The position numbers and the translations under genes were made by a program. The notes under the pieces are model-generated. The model had not been told where the DNA came from. It did not search any database and saw only the letters and a program-made list of their open reading frames with translations. A stretch of 64,000 nucleotides of DNA. It comes from CAZDXJ01 sp050303615. Lineage in GTDB: Bacteria > Pseudomonadota > Gammaproteobacteria > Methylococcales > Methylomonadaceae. Where the stretch lies: the NCBI GenBank assembly GCA_050303615.1, contig JBNLCC010000095.1, positions 56,306-120,305 on the forward strand, read 5' to 3'. Below are positions 49,915 through 58,872 of the stretch, one piece after another (within the stretch, counting starts at the first letter, position 1; each line of letters begins with the position of its first letter).

Positions 49915-52560
49915 TTATGCCAGACTTTTAGTCGCTACCTCATAGACATCCTTGGAAATGTCCTTTGTGCCGATGATACGCTCCAGTTGCGTTTTCATCA
50001 GTGTCTGCCGGCGTTGATCAAAGCGCCGCCACTGGGTCAATGATGCGGTCATTCTGGCTGCGACTTGCGGATTGAGCGCATTCAGCGCTATCACCTGATC
50101 GGCAAGAAATTGGTAACCCTGTCCCGTTGCCGCATGAAAATGCAGTGCATTACCCTGGCTGAACGCGCCGATCAGTGAACGCACCCTGTTGGGGTTTTGT
50201 AAATCAAACGCCGGGTGTTCCAGCAATTCCTTGACCTTTGCAAAAGTATCGGGCATACAGCTGGTTGCCTGTAAGGCAAACCACTTATCGATAACCAGTG
50301 CTTCCTGTTGCCATTGCCGGTAGAAACTTCCCAGGCAGCGGCTGGTGGATGGATGGCCGCTGTTTACCATGGCGCCAAGCGCGGCAATCTGGTCGGTCAT
50401 ATTCAACGCCGTGTCAAATTGCCGCTCAATGTATTGATACGCCGTATCGTTTGCCAGTTTGCTAAAATAGGATAAACAGGTATTCTTGATGCGCCGGCGG
50501 CCGATTGCTCCGGCATCGAATTGGCCGGACTCCTCCCGATGATTCTGCTGATACAGCCGGGTGAAATGCGGTTCAAGCCGGGCGGCAAGGCAATGTTTAA
50601 CAAATTCCCGGGCCTGATGGATGGCTTCGACATCGACGACTGGCATTTGTTCGGCTATATACGTTTCGGACGGCAGGATCAGCAGCAGTGCCAGATAGGA
50701 ATTATCTTGCCACTGCTGTTCCAGTAAATGTGCGAAGGTGTCGCTAATTGCCGTGTCGGCTTGCAATTCGCGTTGCTGTTGGATGTCCTCCACCCGTTGC
50801 AGGATAATCTGCAACGCTAATTGCTGGCCCGCCTCCCAGCGATTGAAGGTATCGCTGTCGTAACGCAGCAGAAAAGCGAGTTCCTCCGGGCTACGCTGCA
50901 TGAGCAGTTTCACCGGTGCGGAGAAACCGCGCAGGAGCGATAGCACCGGTTTTTCCGCCAGCTGCTCAAAAATAAAGGTCTGTTGCGGTTCCGTCAAATG
51001 TAAAATCACCTGCTCACCGGCGTATTCGCCGGACATTCGTATCGGTAGCGGTGAACCATCCGCCGCGAGCAACCCGGCCGCGACCGGAATATGCAGCGGC
51101 AGTTTTTGTTGCTGGCCGGGAGTCGGCTGGCAATGCTGTGCCAGTGTCAGCGCCAGCGTCTGCCGGTGTGCATCGTAAACGCTGCTGGCGGTCAATTGCG
51201 GTGTGCCTGCCTGGGAGTACCAGCGGCGGAACAATGATAAATCGATGTTCCCGGCATCTTCCATGGCCTGTACAAAATCATCACAGGTCACGGCCATGCC
51301 GTCAAAGCGATGAAAATACAAATCCGTCGCTTTGCGAAAGGTTTCCGGCCCTAACAAAGTATGCAGCATGCGCACTACCTCGGCGCCTTTTTCATAAACC
51401 GTCAGTGTATAAAAATTATTGATTTCGATATAGGAATCGGGCCGGACCGGGTGGGCAAGCGGGCCGGAATCCTCGACGAATTGCCGGGTGCGCAGCATGT
51501 TGACGTCTTCGATGCGTTTCACCGCTTTGGATGTCCGGTCGGCGGTAAATTGCTGGTCCCGGAAAACGGTAAGCCCCTCTTTCAGACTTAACTGAAACCA
51601 ATCACGGCAGGTAATGCGGTTGCCGGTCCAATTATGAAAATATTCATGGCCGATGACCCCTTCGATATGCTCGTAGTCCGCGTCGGTGGCGGTATCAGGC
51701 CTGGCTAGCACGTATTTGGTGTTGAAAATGTTCAACCCCTTGTTTTCCATTGCCCCCATATTAAAATGGCCGACGGCGACAATCATATATAAATCCAGAT
51801 CATATTCCCTGCCGTAGTTTTGCTCATCCCAGGCCATGGCGTTTTTCAGCGATTGCATTGCGTGTGCGCATTTGTCCAGATCGTGCGGCTCGACATAAAT
51901 TTGTAAATCGATAGTCCGTCCCGACTGCGTCGTAAAATTGTCCTGCACGCATTGCAGTTGTCCGGCAACCAAGGCGAATAAATAGCAGGGTTTGTTGAAC
52001 GGGTCGTCCCAGGCAACCCAATGGCGATTGTCGGGCAAGTCGCCGCTTGCCGTCTTGTTGCCGTTGGATAACAAAACCGGGTACAGATCTTTATCGGCCA
52101 CCAGCTTCGTGGTAAAGCGCGACATGATATCGGGACGATCCGGGAAATAAGTGATTTTACGGAAGCCTTCCGCTTCACATTGGGTGCACAACATGCCGTT
52201 GGACAGGTATAAACCTTCCAGCGCGGTATTGGCTTTGGGATTGATACGGTTTGCTATCGATACGACAAAAACCCGGTCTTGCGGCACATCGAACAGAGTC
52301 AACGCATCTTCAGTCTGAAGGTATTGATCCTGGTGCAGCTTTTCCCCGTCCAAGGCCACACTGGCCAATTGCAACTGTTCACCCAGCAAGGTCATTGTGC
52401 TGCCGGCCGCAGCGCATTGCGGATTGCGTAACGCCGTCAAGCGGGACAAAACTAGCGTGTCTTCTGCGTCTAGTTCGAAAATCAAGTCCACGGTCTGAAT
52501 TAAATATTCAGGCGGCGTGTAATCTTTTAAATAAATGGTTTGAGGGTTTGCTTCGCGCAT
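49915..52560 (-). CDS. pepN: aminopeptidase N
   Basis: M1-family zinc aminopeptidase, 881 residues from the ATG at 52560 (E. coli 870). The exopeptidase motif GAMEN is at about 269-273, zinc ligands are in HEYFHNWTGNR (about 305-315), and the third ligand Glu is about residue 328 in LSLKEGLTVFRD. The N-terminus REANPQTIYLKDYTPPEYL fits the family. The frame stays open about 30 codons upstream, but that stretch does not resemble PepN and overlaps the DUF423 gene. Last of the moaB-DUF423-pepN run. Confidence 0.95.
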   Translation of the reverse strand: MREANPQTIYLKDYTPPEYLIQTVDLIFELDAEDTLVLSRLTALRNPQCAAAGSTMTLLGEQLQLASVALDGEKLHQDQYLQTEDALTLFDVPQDRVFVVSIANRINPKANTALEGLYLSNGMLCTQCEAEGFRKITYFPDRPDIMSRFTTKLVADKDLYPVLLSNGNKTASGDLPDNRHWVAWDDPFNKPCYLFALVAGQLQCVQDNFTTQSGRTIDLQIYVEPHDLDKCAHAMQSLKNAMAWDEQNYGREYDLDLYMIVAVGHFNMGAMENKGLNIFNTKYVLARPDTATDADYEHIEGVIGHEYFHNWTGNRITCRDWFQLSLKEGLTVFRDQQFTADRTSKAVKRIEDVNMLRTRQFVEDSGPLAHPVRPDSYIEINNFYTLTVYEKGAEVVRMLHTLLGPETFRKATDLYFHRFDGMAVTCDDFVQAMEDAGNIDLSLFRRWYSQAGTPQLTASSVYDAHRQTLALTLAQHCQPTPGQQQKLPLHIPVAAGLLAADGSPLPIRMSGEYAGEQVILHLTEPQQTFIFEQLAEKPVLSLLRGFSAPVKLLMQRSPEELAFLLRYDSDTFNRWEAGQQLALQIILQRVEDIQQQRELQADTAISDTFAHLLEQQWQDNSYLALLLILPSETYIAEQMPVVDVEAIHQAREFVKHCLAARLEPHFTRLYQQNHREESGQFDAGAIGRRRIKNTCLSYFSKLANDTAYQYIERQFDTALNMTDQIAALGAMVNSGHPSTSRCLGSFYRQWQQEALVIDKWFALQATSCMPDTFAKVKELLEHPAFDLQNPNRVRSLIGAFSQGNALHFHAATGQGYQFLADQVIALNALNPQVAARMTASLTQWRRFDQRRQTLMKTQLERIIGTKDISKDVYEVATKSLA

Positions 52561-52594
52561 TATTCCGAATGGTAAAGTTATTGATTGTAAATCA

Positions 52595-52981
52595 TCATTC
52601 ACCGGCTGTGCCGTTTTTGCAGGCAAAGACACCCAACAACAGCCAGGCAAGCAAATAGGCGCTACCGCCGAATGGCGTAATTATACCAAGCCACTTGCAA
52701 TTGAGCAGGGTTAATAAATATAAACTGCCGGAAAACAGCAAAATACCGCTAAACATTAACCAGCCGCACCAACGCAACAGTTTCGAGGTGGGCGTTAGCC
52801 GCTGCAACAGCCCGATCAGTCCCAATCCCAGGGCGTGCCACATCTGGTAAGTGACGCCGGTTTTGTATGCCGCCAACATGTCGGGATCCAGTACCGTTTT
52901 CAATGCATGTGCGCCAAACGCGCCCATCGCTACTCCAGTAAATGCGGTTACCGCCGAGAGCAGTAAAAACACCGATCGCAT
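52595..52981 (-). CDS. DUF423 membrane protein (YgdD-like)
   Basis: 128 residues with four membrane segments. Family markers are the start LSAVTAFTGVAMGAFGAHALK and the central VTYQMWHALGLGLIGLL, ending with GIITPFGGSAYLLAWLLL. Function of the family is unknown. It begins one base after the moaB stop and is followed by pepN after 34 bases, so the three are probably co-transcribed. Confidence 0.93.
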   Translation of the reverse strand: MRSVFLLLSAVTAFTGVAMGAFGAHALKTVLDPDMLAAYKTGVTYQMWHALGLGLIGLLQRLTPTSKLLRWCGWLMFSGILLFSGSLYLLTLLNCKWLGIITPFGGSAYLLAWLLLGVFACKNGTAGE

Positions 52982-52982
52982 G

Positions 52983-53504
52983 TTATTTCTCCAGCAATCG
53001 CGGCATCAACTGCACCAAATTACAGGGCCGGGTACGATAATCCAGCTGTTCTTTGATCAATTCATCCCATGCGGTACGGCAAGCACCTGATGAGCCGGGC
53101 AAACAAAAGATATAGGTTGCATTAGCGACGCCGGCGATCGCCCGCGATTGAATGGTCGAGGTTTTGATGTCCTGATAGGAAAGCATGCGGAAAATTTCCC
53201 CGAAGCCGTCCAGCATTTTATCCAACAGCGGGGCGACCGCCTCCGGCGTGCCGTCGCGTCCGGTCACCCCAGTGCCGCCGGTGCTGATGACGGCATTGAT
53301 GGAGTCATCGGCGATCCAGTTTGAAACCAGCGCCCTGATCTGATAAACGTCATCGGGGACAATCCCCTTTTCCGCCAGCTGATGCCCGGCCTGTTGTAGT
53401 CTTTCAGTTAACACCCGGCCCGATACGTCATCTGCATCGGTACGGGTATCGGATACCACCAATACCGCAATATTCAGAGGGATAAATTCTCTTGCTACTT
53501 TCAT
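52983..53504 (-). CDS. moaB: molybdenum cofactor biosynthesis protein MoaB
   Basis: 173 residues, MogA/MoaB fold. LNIAVLVVSDTRTDADDVSG at the N-terminus, the molybdopterin site AVISTGGTGVTGRDGTPEAV in the middle and FCLPGSSGACRTAWDELI at the end are diagnostic. MoaB/MogA adenylates molybdopterin or is a non-catalytic homologue; the symbol follows the closest family. No other cofactor genes are in the window. Confidence 0.94.
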   Translation of the reverse strand: MKVAREFIPLNIAVLVVSDTRTDADDVSGRVLTERLQQAGHQLAEKGIVPDDVYQIRALVSNWIADDSINAVISTGGTGVTGRDGTPEAVAPLLDKMLDGFGEIFRMLSYQDIKTSTIQSRAIAGVANATYIFCLPGSSGACRTAWDELIKEQLDYRTRPCNLVQLMPRLLEK

Positions 53505-53514
53505 GGGTTAATTG

Positions 53515-54192
53515 CTACCAGGTTGTGTCATCGTTGTACGGAACAGGTGCTGAAGCAGTAATCCCGGCCCGAGCGATAATATCCAGCGTCTGTCTCTCAA
53601 AGAAGCCGGTTGTGCGGCAGGTATTGCCAAAAGCCTGGGCATTCTCCGCTTGATAAGGGGTGAGCTGTACACGATATTGGCGATCGGTAGTATAGCCCGC
53701 ACCTTGAGTGCTGGTGCGCCTTTTTTCGGTCAGCAATTCCATGGAGAGCTTGGGGATAACCCTGACCGACGAACCTTCGGCGATGACTAATAAATGTACA
53801 AAGCCGGTAAAAGAATTAGAGATGGAATAGGTATCCAGATGATTGTGGCGGTAGGCGGTATAGGTGTAATTTTGTTTTGCATTGGTTATAGTCATAATGT
53901 TTCCGTCGGTGTAGACTTTTTTGGTGCCGCAATCGATATATTTATCCGACGGTTTTCCTGCCAGGCGCATTTTAACCTGATAAGCGTTCATATTGATTTG
54001 ATCGATCGTGAATTCTGAATTGGCAAACAGGGTTAGCAGGTTATTCCAGACGGTTTCCCTGTTCTGTTGAAAAAAGAATGTTTTTTTTATCGGCACGTCA
54101 TATACTTTGGGTTGTGTGTTGACTATGTGCGTTGCCGGATGTGTGCATCCACCAAGTAACGCTAACGTCAATATAAGTGCAGGTTTCTTCAT
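53515..54192 (-). CDS. lipoprotein of unknown function (228-residue class)
   Basis: 225 residues from the ATG at 54192 (a GTG three codons upstream is open). A lipoprotein signal ends in LALLGGC, so Cys16 would be lipidated. The mature part shows a pattern like NRETVWNNLLTLFANSEFTID and a beta-rich middle, with two further cysteines (IDCGTK and GNTCR) that could bond. I recognise no family with confidence. Ten bases before moaB on the same strand and 48 bases after a second lipoprotein gene; the two may act together. Confidence 0.75.
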   Translation of the reverse strand: MKKPALILTLALLGGCTHPATHIVNTQPKVYDVPIKKTFFFQQNRETVWNNLLTLFANSEFTIDQINMNAYQVKMRLAGKPSDKYIDCGTKKVYTDGNIMTITNAKQNYTYTAYRHNHLDTYSISNSFTGFVHLLVIAEGSSVRVIPKLSMELLTEKRRTSTQGAGYTTDRQYRVQLTPYQAENAQAFGNTCRTTGFFERQTLDIIARAGITASAPVPYNDDTTW

Positions 54193-54240
54193 GATGTTCA
54201 CCGACCGGTTTAACTAGTTGCCAAAACTCATTTTTTTAAA

Positions 54241-54663
54241 TCAGTAATCTTTTAGCAGATCATCCATCATCATTTTAACTTTCGTTTCGGTGGATTTGAA
54301 TTTGGCCAGATTCAAGCCGCTGCCGCAGTCATAATGGGCACTGGCAACAATTAGTCCCGCAGGATTCGCTATTGTTAAATCAGCTGTATGCATATACATC
54401 ACAAAATCCCATTTTTTTCTGGCGGTGTAAGTCAACATATAGGCGCAGTTGTCCGGCACTAGCTCGTCACCGACAACGTAGGCGGTAATGTTTCTGGCAT
54501 TGAGTTCCGAAATAACCGCCGGGAGAAAATCCTGCACTATTACCGCTTTGTTTTCCATGATGCAGATGAAGTCTATCTTATCTTTTAATGGAGCCACCCG
54601 GACGCTGGCGCAACCGGCTAACATCAGCAGCGAGGCCAAGAGGTTTGCCAGTTTAATTGCCAT
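54241..54663 (-). CDS. small lipoprotein, possibly Sbal_3080 family
   Basis: 140 residues. Signal ends in MLAGC (lipidated Cys18 with the alanine-rich segment before it). The mature part has IMENKAVIVQDFLPAVISELNARNITAYVV, a short repeat-free alpha/beta pattern, and YMLTYTARKKWDFVMYM. The length and this pattern recall the Sbal_3080 lipoproteins of other gammaproteobacteria, but the match is from memory only. It heads the lipoprotein pair upstream of moaB; role unknown. Confidence 0.65.
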   Translation of the reverse strand: MAIKLANLLASLLMLAGCASVRVAPLKDKIDFICIMENKAVIVQDFLPAVISELNARNITAYVVGDELVPDNCAYMLTYTARKKWDFVMYMHTADLTIANPAGLIVASAHYDCGSGLNLAKFKSTETKVKMMMDDLLKDY

Positions 54664-54930
54664 ATTACTTCTCCCTTGTTTTTCCTGAAAAACAGGGCTT
54701 TAGAAGGTTCGGACCCGAAACTGTGCCGGATAAAATCACGCCATAATATTTACAGACATCCCATACCGGCGCAAGAATCGACGGAGTAACGAAACAGGCC
54801 GGTGTCGGCAGCCTTTAAAACATGATACCCCAAACAGCGGCACAATTGTTAGGGCAATGTGATCCGGATAGACGAAGGTTGCGATCGGCAATCCCTGAAT
54901 GGAAGCTATCAGTTGTTTTAAATCGGTGGG

Positions 54931-56706
54931 TTAGAGTTTTGCCAGCGGCCATCCGATCAGCAAGACGATCACTGTCACGATGCCGATTATCGCGTTCATA
55001 GGCAACCCGACACGTAAAAAATCGGCAAACCGATAGCCACCGGGACCGTACACCATCAGATTGGTTTGATAACCCAGCGGCGTCGCAAAACTTGCGGATG
55101 CTGCCATCATTATCGCAAAGACGAAGGGCTCTTCGTTGAGCGACAGATTTTCGGTGATTTGCAAAACGATCGGCAGCATCAAAATCGCTGCGGCATTATT
55201 AGTAATGACTTCCGTCAGCAGCGAGACGGTGATATAAGTGAGCACTAGCAGTAGCCAGGAGGTACCGCCGCTGAAGTCAATCAACGTTGCAGCAAGATAG
55301 TTGGCAACGCCCGTTTTTTGAAGTGCCGAACCCAGGGCGAAGGAAGCTGCAATGGTTATAATGACAGTCAAGTCCAGGCTTCTTTCCGCCTGGTTAACGG
55401 AACAGCACCCGGTGATTAACATCAGACCCGCACCGATCAGCGCCGCATGCAGCATACTGATAATTCCAAACCCGGCGGATGCGACCACCGCCAATAGTAT
55501 TGCCCAGGCCAGATAGGCTCTTTCATGGCGCGGCGTTTCGGTATCCAGGTCGTTGATCAGCAAAAAATCCTTATTGTAACGCTGGCGACTGACGAAAGCC
55601 GGGCGCGCTTCCAATAATAGGGTATCCCCGGCCTCTACCTTAATGCTGCCCAAATTGCCTTTAACGCGTTCGCCATTGCGGGCCACAGCCAACACTACTG
55701 CACCGTAACGTTCCCGAAAACGGGCATCACGAATGGCATGGCCGACGGCAGCGCAGTGCGGTGATACGACGGCTTCCACCAATCGTCTTTCCGGGCGTTG
55801 CGTTGCGAGTGTATCGGTGTGTCCGTTTTCGGCGGACGGCACGATGCCGTTGATGCGCAACAAAATGGAAATCGCCTCGGTATCACCGGCAAATACCAGT
55901 CGATCACCGCTTTGCAGCTTTTCCTCGGAAGATACCGCGGTGACCACGGTGCCATGCCTTTCAATTTCCACCAGATAGATGCGTTTCAAATGCCTTAAGC
56001 CGGCTTGTTCCACCGTTTTACCTACCAGCGGGCCGTTTGGGGAGACGGATACCTCGAGGGTAAATTCACGCAGATTGGAAAAGGCCTGCTGCTGGCGGTC
56101 CGGCAGCCACTTGGGAAAGAATAGCCACATGAACAACAAACCGATGACGGTTACAGGGACACTGACCGCAGTAATCGAGAACAGGGAAAAACCGGTTGCG
56201 CCGGTTAATGCCTGGAATTGGCCATTGACGACCAAATTGGTGCTAGTGCCGATTAATGTCAGCGTACCGCCGAGAATGGCACAGTAACTTAACGGAATCA
56301 TCAGCTTCGAGGGAGCGATATCGATTTTCCGCGACCAGGTGTGGATCGCAGGAATCATTGTTGCGACCACCGGCGTGTTGTTGAGAAATCCGCTGAGCAG
56401 GACGACGGGACCGAAAATCCGCAGCAGAGCCGACCCTACGGTACGGGGCATGCCAAGCAACCGGTTCACCAACACGTCAATTGCACCCGAGGCATGCATG
56501 CCGGAGGCGACCACGAACATGGCGGCGACAGTCATCAACCCGGAATTACTGAATCCTGCCAACGCCTCGTTGCCGGTGAGAATGCCGGTTACACTCAATG
56601 TGGTCAATGCGCCCATCATAACCAAATGTGGGCCGATGCGTGTAAAAATCAGCATCAACAATACAACGAGGGTGATTGTAAGCGACAGCCAACCTTGCCA
56701 ATCCAT
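54931..56706 (-). CDS. SLC13/DASS-type anion transporter with RCK (TrkA-C) domains
   Basis: 591 residues from the ATG at 56706. About eleven membrane segments flank two cytoplasmic TrkA-C-like domains in the middle (about 205-375; EVSVSPNGPLVGKTVEQAGL and VVSPHCAAVGHAIRDARFRERYG). The transporter halves carry SNSGLMTVAAMFVV, GTSTNLVVNGQF and ATPLGYQTNLMVYGPGGY, the family's conserved substrate/sodium sites. Substrates of such proteins include sulfate and dicarboxylates; the one here is not evident. It is about 270 bases from the lipoprotein genes. Confidence 0.9.
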   Translation of the reverse strand: MDWQGWLSLTITLVVLLMLIFTRIGPHLVMMGALTTLSVTGILTGNEALAGFSNSGLMTVAAMFVVASGMHASGAIDVLVNRLLGMPRTVGSALLRIFGPVVLLSGFLNNTPVVATMIPAIHTWSRKIDIAPSKLMIPLSYCAILGGTLTLIGTSTNLVVNGQFQALTGATGFSLFSITAVSVPVTVIGLLFMWLFFPKWLPDRQQQAFSNLREFTLEVSVSPNGPLVGKTVEQAGLRHLKRIYLVEIERHGTVVTAVSSEEKLQSGDRLVFAGDTEAISILLRINGIVPSAENGHTDTLATQRPERRLVEAVVSPHCAAVGHAIRDARFRERYGAVVLAVARNGERVKGNLGSIKVEAGDTLLLEARPAFVSRQRYNKDFLLINDLDTETPRHERAYLAWAILLAVVASAGFGIISMLHAALIGAGLMLITGCCSVNQAERSLDLTVIITIAASFALGSALQKTGVANYLAATLIDFSGGTSWLLLVLTYITVSLLTEVITNNAAAILMLPIVLQITENLSLNEEPFVFAIMMAASASFATPLGYQTNLMVYGPGGYRFADFLRVGLPMNAIIGIVTVIVLLIGWPLAKL

Positions 56707-57293
56707 ATTTAATTTTCCATTACAAGACAATGCGGCAAATATTACACCATGCAATAAAAATTAACCAAGTAATGACAGGGTCTTTTCGTTTTTTACCTGT
56801 GCCGGGTACTGGCATTAAACCCCTACTGAAGCTCTGCGACAAATGAGACTCGGCAGCAGCCAAAGCGGTTATATGACATGGGGCTCGGAGGCGAAATATG
56901 TTTGCCCCCGGGAAATTTAGAAACGACCTTCAGCAAATCTATGGGACGGCATAAACCGCACAAATTTTTAACCGTTTTTGGATTTATCAGGTAGTTCCCG
57001 TTATCTAAAAGGATACCACTCAATCAAGCGTGCCGCTACCTCGTGATAGATTTTGGGACATCCAAGTCACCAAAATCGATTCGCCAACGCGACAGCCATT
57101 AATGCCCCGGCCTTTCTACGTCCGTGCTACTTCGCCACACCATCGCTCGCTTGGTGTTGGCTTCACATCACTCTCACAAATGACTGGAAGAGGCTTGTCG
57201 GATGCTTACTTTGTTTTACCTTTTCGCTATCGCGCGCCGATAAAACAGTGCGGCTTGGTCGCTACCGTGGGCAAACCGCCTTCGTTTCATTCA
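56707..57293. other. unexplained 587-base intergenic region
   Basis: I cannot assign any gene here. Several short frames exist (plus 57030-57410, 57053-57328; minus 57023-56823) but none looks like a known protein or has a good ribosome site. Parts are GC-rich with stem-prone segments such as GGGGGC...GCCTCC...GCCCC on the minus strand (about 56910-56880). It could be a decayed element or a structured RNA. No inverted-repeat ends or target duplications were seen. Confidence 0.35.
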
Positions 57294-57821
57294 CTATTCA
57301 TGGCAGGCAGCACAGCGGGGATCTGTAGGCTGGGTGAAGTCGCATTCCGCTGTTGTTTTAGCGTGATTCTGTCTGGGTCCCGGCGTATTTTTTACTTTAA
57401 CGCTGACTAGACAGGCGCCTGAAACGGTTAGATCGAGTAACGCGTCATCCTCGCTTGCTGGGTCGGTATCGACCAGAAAGTCGGGGTCGATTGCAATCGA
57501 TGTATGACAGGTCGCCGGTGTCTCTTCAGTGGCAGCCAGGCAGTCAATCAACAGATCTTCCGGATCCACCTCAATTTCCACAATCGAACCATCCGTATTG
57601 GCGTAGCTGCAATCAAAATCGACATGGTAGTCCATATAATCCTCAACTTGGTCCCACAAAACATCGACCGTAGCCGAATCGATCATTTCTCCCAGCATAC
57701 AGGAAAGACCGGTCGGCGCAGCAATATCGGAAGACGGTTTGGGTCCTTTGCCACCCGCGCTTACCATGACCGGCAACGCTGTCAGAGCAAGCGCGGCGGC
57801 AGTAACAATTTTTACTTTCAT
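57294..57821 (-). CDS. secreted protein ending in a CxxCH motif
   Basis: 175 residues. Signal peptide (MKVKIVTAAALALTALPVMVSA) followed by a mature acidic domain with paired cysteines (GLSC, DFDC, IDC, ATC, GAC, AEC) and the final residues RCAACHE. CAACH (170-174) is a perfect c-type haem attachment motif placed at the extreme C-terminus. A single terminal haem would be unusual; it may instead be a chance motif in a disulfide-rich protein. I do not recognise the family. It stands alone, divergent from yggS, and follows the unexplained region. Confidence 0.65.
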   Translation of the reverse strand: MKVKIVTAAALALTALPVMVSAGGKGPKPSSDIAAPTGLSCMLGEMIDSATVDVLWDQVEDYMDYHVDFDCSYANTDGSIVEIEVDPEDLLIDCLAATEETPATCHTSIAIDPDFLVDTDPASEDDALLDLTVSGACLVSVKVKNTPGPRQNHAKTTAECDFTQPTDPRCAACHE

Positions 57822-58113
57822 AGTCGTTTCTCTTCGCTAGTGTTATTAACAGTTTTTTTATCGATATTGTTCAAGGATCCTCATCAACCGATTATAGTTA
57901 TTAGCGGATAAAAAACTTTTAACCTATTCTCGATATTGACATTTATGCGCAACTTTATTCGGTATTTTTCGACTGGTTCACGCGCTTTTTAACAAAATTG
58001 AGTAAAACGGAATAAATGAGCGGTCCGCATAACGGATTTGAAAACAAGATATTTTTTATTAAATTTTAATGTTAAAGTGTTGGCCAAATTAAGCCACCAT
58101 CTAACGTCTTTTT

Positions 58114-58806
58114 ATGTTTGCCATTGCTGAAAGACTGCGCAATGTACGTTCCGAGATCAGAGCAGCGGAATTAGCCGGTGATCGAACACCGGGTTCGGTA
58201 ACTTTGCTTGCCGTCAGCAAAACCAAGCCTGCCGCCGATTTGGCTGCCGCCTATGTTGCCGGTCAACGTCATTTCGGGGAAAGCTATCTGCAGGAGGCTC
58301 TTGCAAAACAGGCGTCCTTGGGGCATTTCAATATTACCTGGCATTTCATCGGACCGATCCAATCCAATAAAACACGGGCCATTGCGGCAAGCTTTGCCTG
58401 GGTGCATAGTGTCGATCGGTTAAAAATCGCGCAGCGGCTTAGCGAGCAGCGGCCTGCGTATTTGCCGCCGCTGAATATTTGCCTGCAGGTCAATATCAGT
58501 CATGAAGCGAGCAAATCCGGGGTTGCCTTAGCCGATTTAGCGCAACTGGCTAAGCAAATACGCGATTTGCCGCGCGTCAGGCTTCGCGGCGTCATGGCCA
58601 TACCGGCACCGCAGACGGATTATCAATTGCAGCGTCTGCCTTATCGTGAGTTGTATCAGGCCGTCACTCGGCTCGATGTTCCCGGCCTGGATACTTTTTC
58701 GTGCGGCATGAGCGGGGATTTAACAGCCGCTATCGCTGAAGGCGCCACGATCGTCAGAATAGGCACCGCAATTTTTGGCGAAAGAAGCTATCAGTCCGGG
58801 AAGTAA
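58114..58806 (+). CDS. yggS: YggS/PLPBP-family pyridoxal phosphate-binding protein
   Basis: 230 residues, TIM-barrel PLP-binding protein involved in vitamin B6 homeostasis. The PLP lysine is in LLAVSKTKPAADLAAAYVAG (about residue 35); HFGESYLQEALAK, WHFIGPIQSNKTR, VNISHEASKSGVA and SCGMSGDLTAAIAEGATIVRIGTAIFG complete the family pattern. Several gammaproteobacteria place it near pilT or proC; neither is here. Confidence 0.95.
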   Translation: MFAIAERLRNVRSEIRAAELAGDRTPGSVTLLAVSKTKPAADLAAAYVAGQRHFGESYLQEALAKQASLGHFNITWHFIGPIQSNKTRAIAASFAWVHSVDRLKIAQRLSEQRPAYLPPLNICLQVNISHEASKSGVALADLAQLAKQIRDLPRVRLRGVMAIPAPQTDYQLQRLPYRELYQAVTRLDVPGLDTFSCGMSGDLTAAIAEGATIVRIGTAIFGERSYQSGK

Positions 58807-58872
58807 TGCCGGTAAAGGGGTGATGTGTCAAAATAATTTCATACCGTTCCGGCTTGTTTTGCGCTGATCGCC

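Noticed and set aside
57030..57410. Plus-strand frames in the unexplained region as real genes
   Set aside because: No ribosome site, no recognisable domain, overlap with the end of the better-supported minus-strand secreted gene.
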